From contig OZ253536.1 of NCBI GenBank assembly GCA_965262425.1, positions 5,828,001-5,892,000 of the forward strand: 64,000 nt of DNA, written 5' to 3'. The first letter of the stretch is position 1. Each line of letters starts with the position of its first letter. Under the pieces are notes generated by a model, which saw only the letters and a list, made by a program, of their open reading frames with translations, did not search any database and had not been told where the DNA came from. The translations under genes were made by a program, and so were the position numbers. The stretch is from CAZOZZ01 sp965262425 (lineage in GTDB: Bacteria > Acidobacteriota > Terriglobia > 20CM-2-55-15). This document shows positions 61,986 to 64,000 of the stretch, in pieces.

Positions 61986-63191
61986 GTGCCCCTTCACACC
62001 TATCTGACCGCCGACACCCGCCCACTGCTCTACCTTCTAACCGGCGCTGTCGGATTCGTCCTGCTGATCGCGTGCGCCAACGTCGGTAACCTGCTGCTGT
62101 CCCGGGCGGTGTCGCGAGAACACGAGATCGGCGTCCGCGCGGCGCTCGGAGCAGGACGCGGGCGCCTGCTTCGGCAATTGCTGACGGAAAGCACGCTGAT
62201 CTCGGTTCTGGGCGGAGCGATGGGCCTGCTGGTCGCGTTCTGGGGCGTCCGGGCTCTGGCTCCCCTGATCCCCGGAACCATCCCAACAGCCGGACCGGTG
62301 GCAATCGATCGGGAAGTCCTGGTATTTACCCTCGCCATTTCACTCCTGGTGGGCATTCTGGTCGGTCTGGCCCCCGCGCTCCGGGCGGCTCGATCGGCAC
62401 CGCTTCGAGATGATCGGCGGCCGTGGGTTGGAACCGGCATCTCCAGATCGCGTGCCGCGGTCGTCGTCGCTGAAGTGGCCCTGGCCTTGATGCTGCTGAT
62501 CGGTGCGGGGCTCCTGATCCGAAGCTTCGTCAACCTTCAGGGTGCGCTGGGGATTCCGTTGGTCGCCGGAAGATTCTTTACTGAGCAGGACGGCGGCGAC
62601 ATCGAAGCCCTCGCCATTGTCAACACAAGGGTTGCACGCAGACTGTGGGGTGACCAGGACCCGGTCGGCAGGGCGCTGTCAGCATTCCAGGATATGCGGC
62701 TCCGGATCGTGGGCGTCGTAGCCAACACGCGCGATTCGATCGAAGACGACGCGACTCCGAAGATATATCTTCCGTATCGTCAGTTCCTGGGCGAACTGCG
62801 AGCGATGATGCTGGCCGTTCAAACCACGACCAGTGCAACAAACCTGGTCGGGACCATCCGCGCTGAAGCCTCGGCTATGGACGATCGAATGATCATCGAT
62901 CGAATTCGGACCATGGATGCAATACGGGGGGACCTGGTGTCGGAACGCCGCTTCTCCACTCTCGTCCTTGGCATCTTCGCCGCGGTCGCGCTGCTTCTTT
63001 CCGCAGCCGGTGTCTACAGCGTCATGGCCTATTCGATCAACCGGCGCACCGGGGAACTTGGCATACGTAAGGCTCTGGGCGCCCGTCCTCAGGATCTGGT
63101 GCGGATGGTATTGGGGCACGGGCTTCAACTGATCGGTGTCGGCCTGGTATTGCAGCCGTTTCGGAAGAGCAGGTCGGTCGATATTGAATGA
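61986..63191 (+). pseudogene. ADOP/MacB-type FtsX permease pseudogene
   Basis: It starts mid-protein at VVPLHTYLTADTRPLLYLLT.. with the FtsX signature GFVLLIACANVGNLLLSRAV and REHEIGVRAALGAGRGRLLR. The second half has RLRIVGVVANTRDSIED and GELGIRKALGARPQDLVRMV. Three lesions are visible: the 5' third is absent, the segment between SFVNLQ and ALGIPLVAGRFF lacks the usual ~150-residue periplasmic part, and the 3' end is cut by the IS at 63152 (..GVGLVL then QPFRKSRS). Non-functional. Confidence 0.8.
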
Positions 63192-63306
63192 GGCCCGGCC
63201 AGTGGGCATTTGAGTCGAATTCAACCCCATTGTTAAGCAAGTTCTATTTTCGCATTGTTGAAATTGGCGAGGTGTTGACGGTGTCTTGTGGTATATATAC
63301 CGTCAG

Positions 63307-63693
63307 ATGAAGAAGAAAAAGATATGGCTTGAGTTGAATCAGGTAAAGGGAGCCGCTGCTTCGCGACTGCGAAGGCGGAAGTACAGCCTGATCGAGCGCC
63401 ATGAGATACCCGACGGTTTGCTGCCTGGCTCGGTGTCGATTAGTTACACCCGGTGCGGTAAGCCGACGTGCCGGTGTGTGTCGGGTGAAGGCCACCCATC
63501 CTGGTCCTGGACATTCATGATGGACGGGAAGAAGCATGTCGAACACGTTCCAGCCGCCATGGTTGAGGAGATTCAGAAGCGTGTCGGAGCGGGACGGGAG
63601 TTTCAGGATGCGATCCGGGAGGTGCTGACAGCGAACGCGAAGTTGGTGGTGTTGGAGCGCCAGCAACAACGTGAGAAGCGGAAGCGACGGTGA
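63307..63693 (+). CDS. DUF6788-type IS accessory protein, copy 2
   Basis: 128 residues, identical to the product of 49850-50236 as far as read, with the TRCGKPTCRC motif. The palindrome GGTATATATACC (63290-63301) is again just upstream. Its stop overlaps the transposase GTG. Confidence 0.8.
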   Translation: MKKKKIWLELNQVKGAAASRLRRRKYSLIERHEIPDGLLPGSVSISYTRCGKPTCRCVSGEGHPSWSWTFMMDGKKHVEHVPAAMVEEIQKRVGAGREFQDAIREVLTANAKLVVLERQQQREKRKRR

Positions 63694-64000
63694 GAGGTCC
63701 GTCGGCCGGAGGGATTCGACGGTATGCGCGAAAGTGTTTGCGGCTGAAGGGGTATTTGAATCAACCCGGAGATGGACGGGTGCGACCGCAGATCGGAAGC
63801 GGGCATCTGATCTGGTCTCTAGTGATCGGGTATCTGCTACGGGAGTCGAGCTTCCTGGCCATCGAGTCGCTCGCACGATCCTCGGCGTGTAGGGCCTTGG
63901 GAATCGGACGCCGCTTTAGCGACGACACGCTGGGCTATTTCACCGAGAAGCTGGATCCGGAATTCACGCGCGGCGCTTTGATCACCGCCATCAAGCAGGC
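63690..64000 (+). CDS. DDE transposase (IS4-like), copy 2, 3' end outside window
   Basis: From GTG at 63690 (GTGA overlap) the frame reads MRGPSAGGIRRYARKCLRLK.. as in copy 1 and is open to the window end at ..FTRGALITAIKQ. The catalytic residues lie beyond the window. Confidence 0.85.
   Translation, partial: MRGPSAGGIRRYARKCLRLKGYLNQPGDGRVRPQIGSGHLIWSLVIGYLLRESSFLAIESLARSSACRALGIGRRFSDDTLGYFTEKLDPEFTRGALITAIKQ

Larger units (their letters stand above)
63152..64000 (+). mobile_element. Two-gene insertion sequence (DUF6788 + DDE transposase), copy 2, runs off the window
   Basis: The left end CAGCCGTTTCGGAAGAGCAG and the following ~850 bases match copy 1 (48484-50390) in reverse orientation. 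It is inserted in the permease gene. The right end and target duplication are beyond base 64000. Confidence 0.88.

Overview
The window is high-GC bacterial chromosomal DNA, most likely from an Acidobacteriota-type genome. This is inferred from gene content: several Ser/Thr kinases with C-terminal TolB/WD40-like propellers, Oar-like TonB-dependent receptors, NHL-repeat secreted proteins, a SpoIIE-type phosphatase with a membrane-sensor region, an ADOP/MacB-type permease, and DUF4097, YdhR and DinB proteins. No rRNA, tRNA or CRISPR array was recognised.

Layout. 1-8.8 kb: two convergent NHL-repeat genes whose stop codons overlap, then a receptor-like Ser/Thr kinase. 9-13.2 kb: a Clp_N-TIR fusion gene, a decayed group II intron (reverse-transcriptase pseudogene plus an intact-looking domain V), gene scraps (acetyltransferase, toxin-antitoxin) and exonuclease III. 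13.6-16.5 kb: DUF4097 protein, a cupin whose tail is IS91 debris, YdhR, and an IS6-type element with a broken transposase. 16.7-22.1 kb: an S9 peptidase plus TonB-receptor unit closed by a strong terminator. 22.4-33.7 kb (minus strand): a signalling operon of kinase, kinase and SpoIIE phosphatase; the middle kinase is split by a 2.96-kb IS630-flanked insertion. 34-39.7 kb: truncated propeller and RDD/kinase genes, small exported proteins and IS91 debris. 40.2-45.7 kb: tandem IS630 copies abutting an ECF sigma factor with a Cys-rich partner, an outer-membrane barrel and a spondin-like protein. 45.7-50.4 kb: msrB, a lipoprotein, an EEP-family hydrolase and a two-gene IS. 50.6-56.6 kb: DinB protein, K+ channel, and a CPA1 antiporter hit twice (IS1182, then a MITE). 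56.6-64 kb: an unusual TonB-receptor relative, another IS630, a MITE, vapBC, a decayed permease and a second copy of the two-gene IS, cut by the window end.

The dominant theme is recent invasion by mobile DNA. Two IS630 subtypes (A with 2 copies, B with 3), one IS1182, two copies of a DUF6788 + DDE transposase IS, IS6 and IS91 remnants, a group II intron relic and two MITE-like families are present. Several insertions can be undone on paper to give intact reading frames: TA for the kinase, CTAG for the antiporter, and a 9-bp repeat for the antiporter tail. One MITE family (three copies, 30-bp terminal repeats, CTAG target) shares its outermost 18 bases with the IS1182 element and was probably mobilised by it.

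The most unusual genes are the Clp_N-TIR protein and a TonB-receptor-like protein carrying an N-terminal helical domain with CpxP/Spy-like LTxxQ motifs and a long Gly-rich linker. All statements come from reading the sequence; no database search was run.
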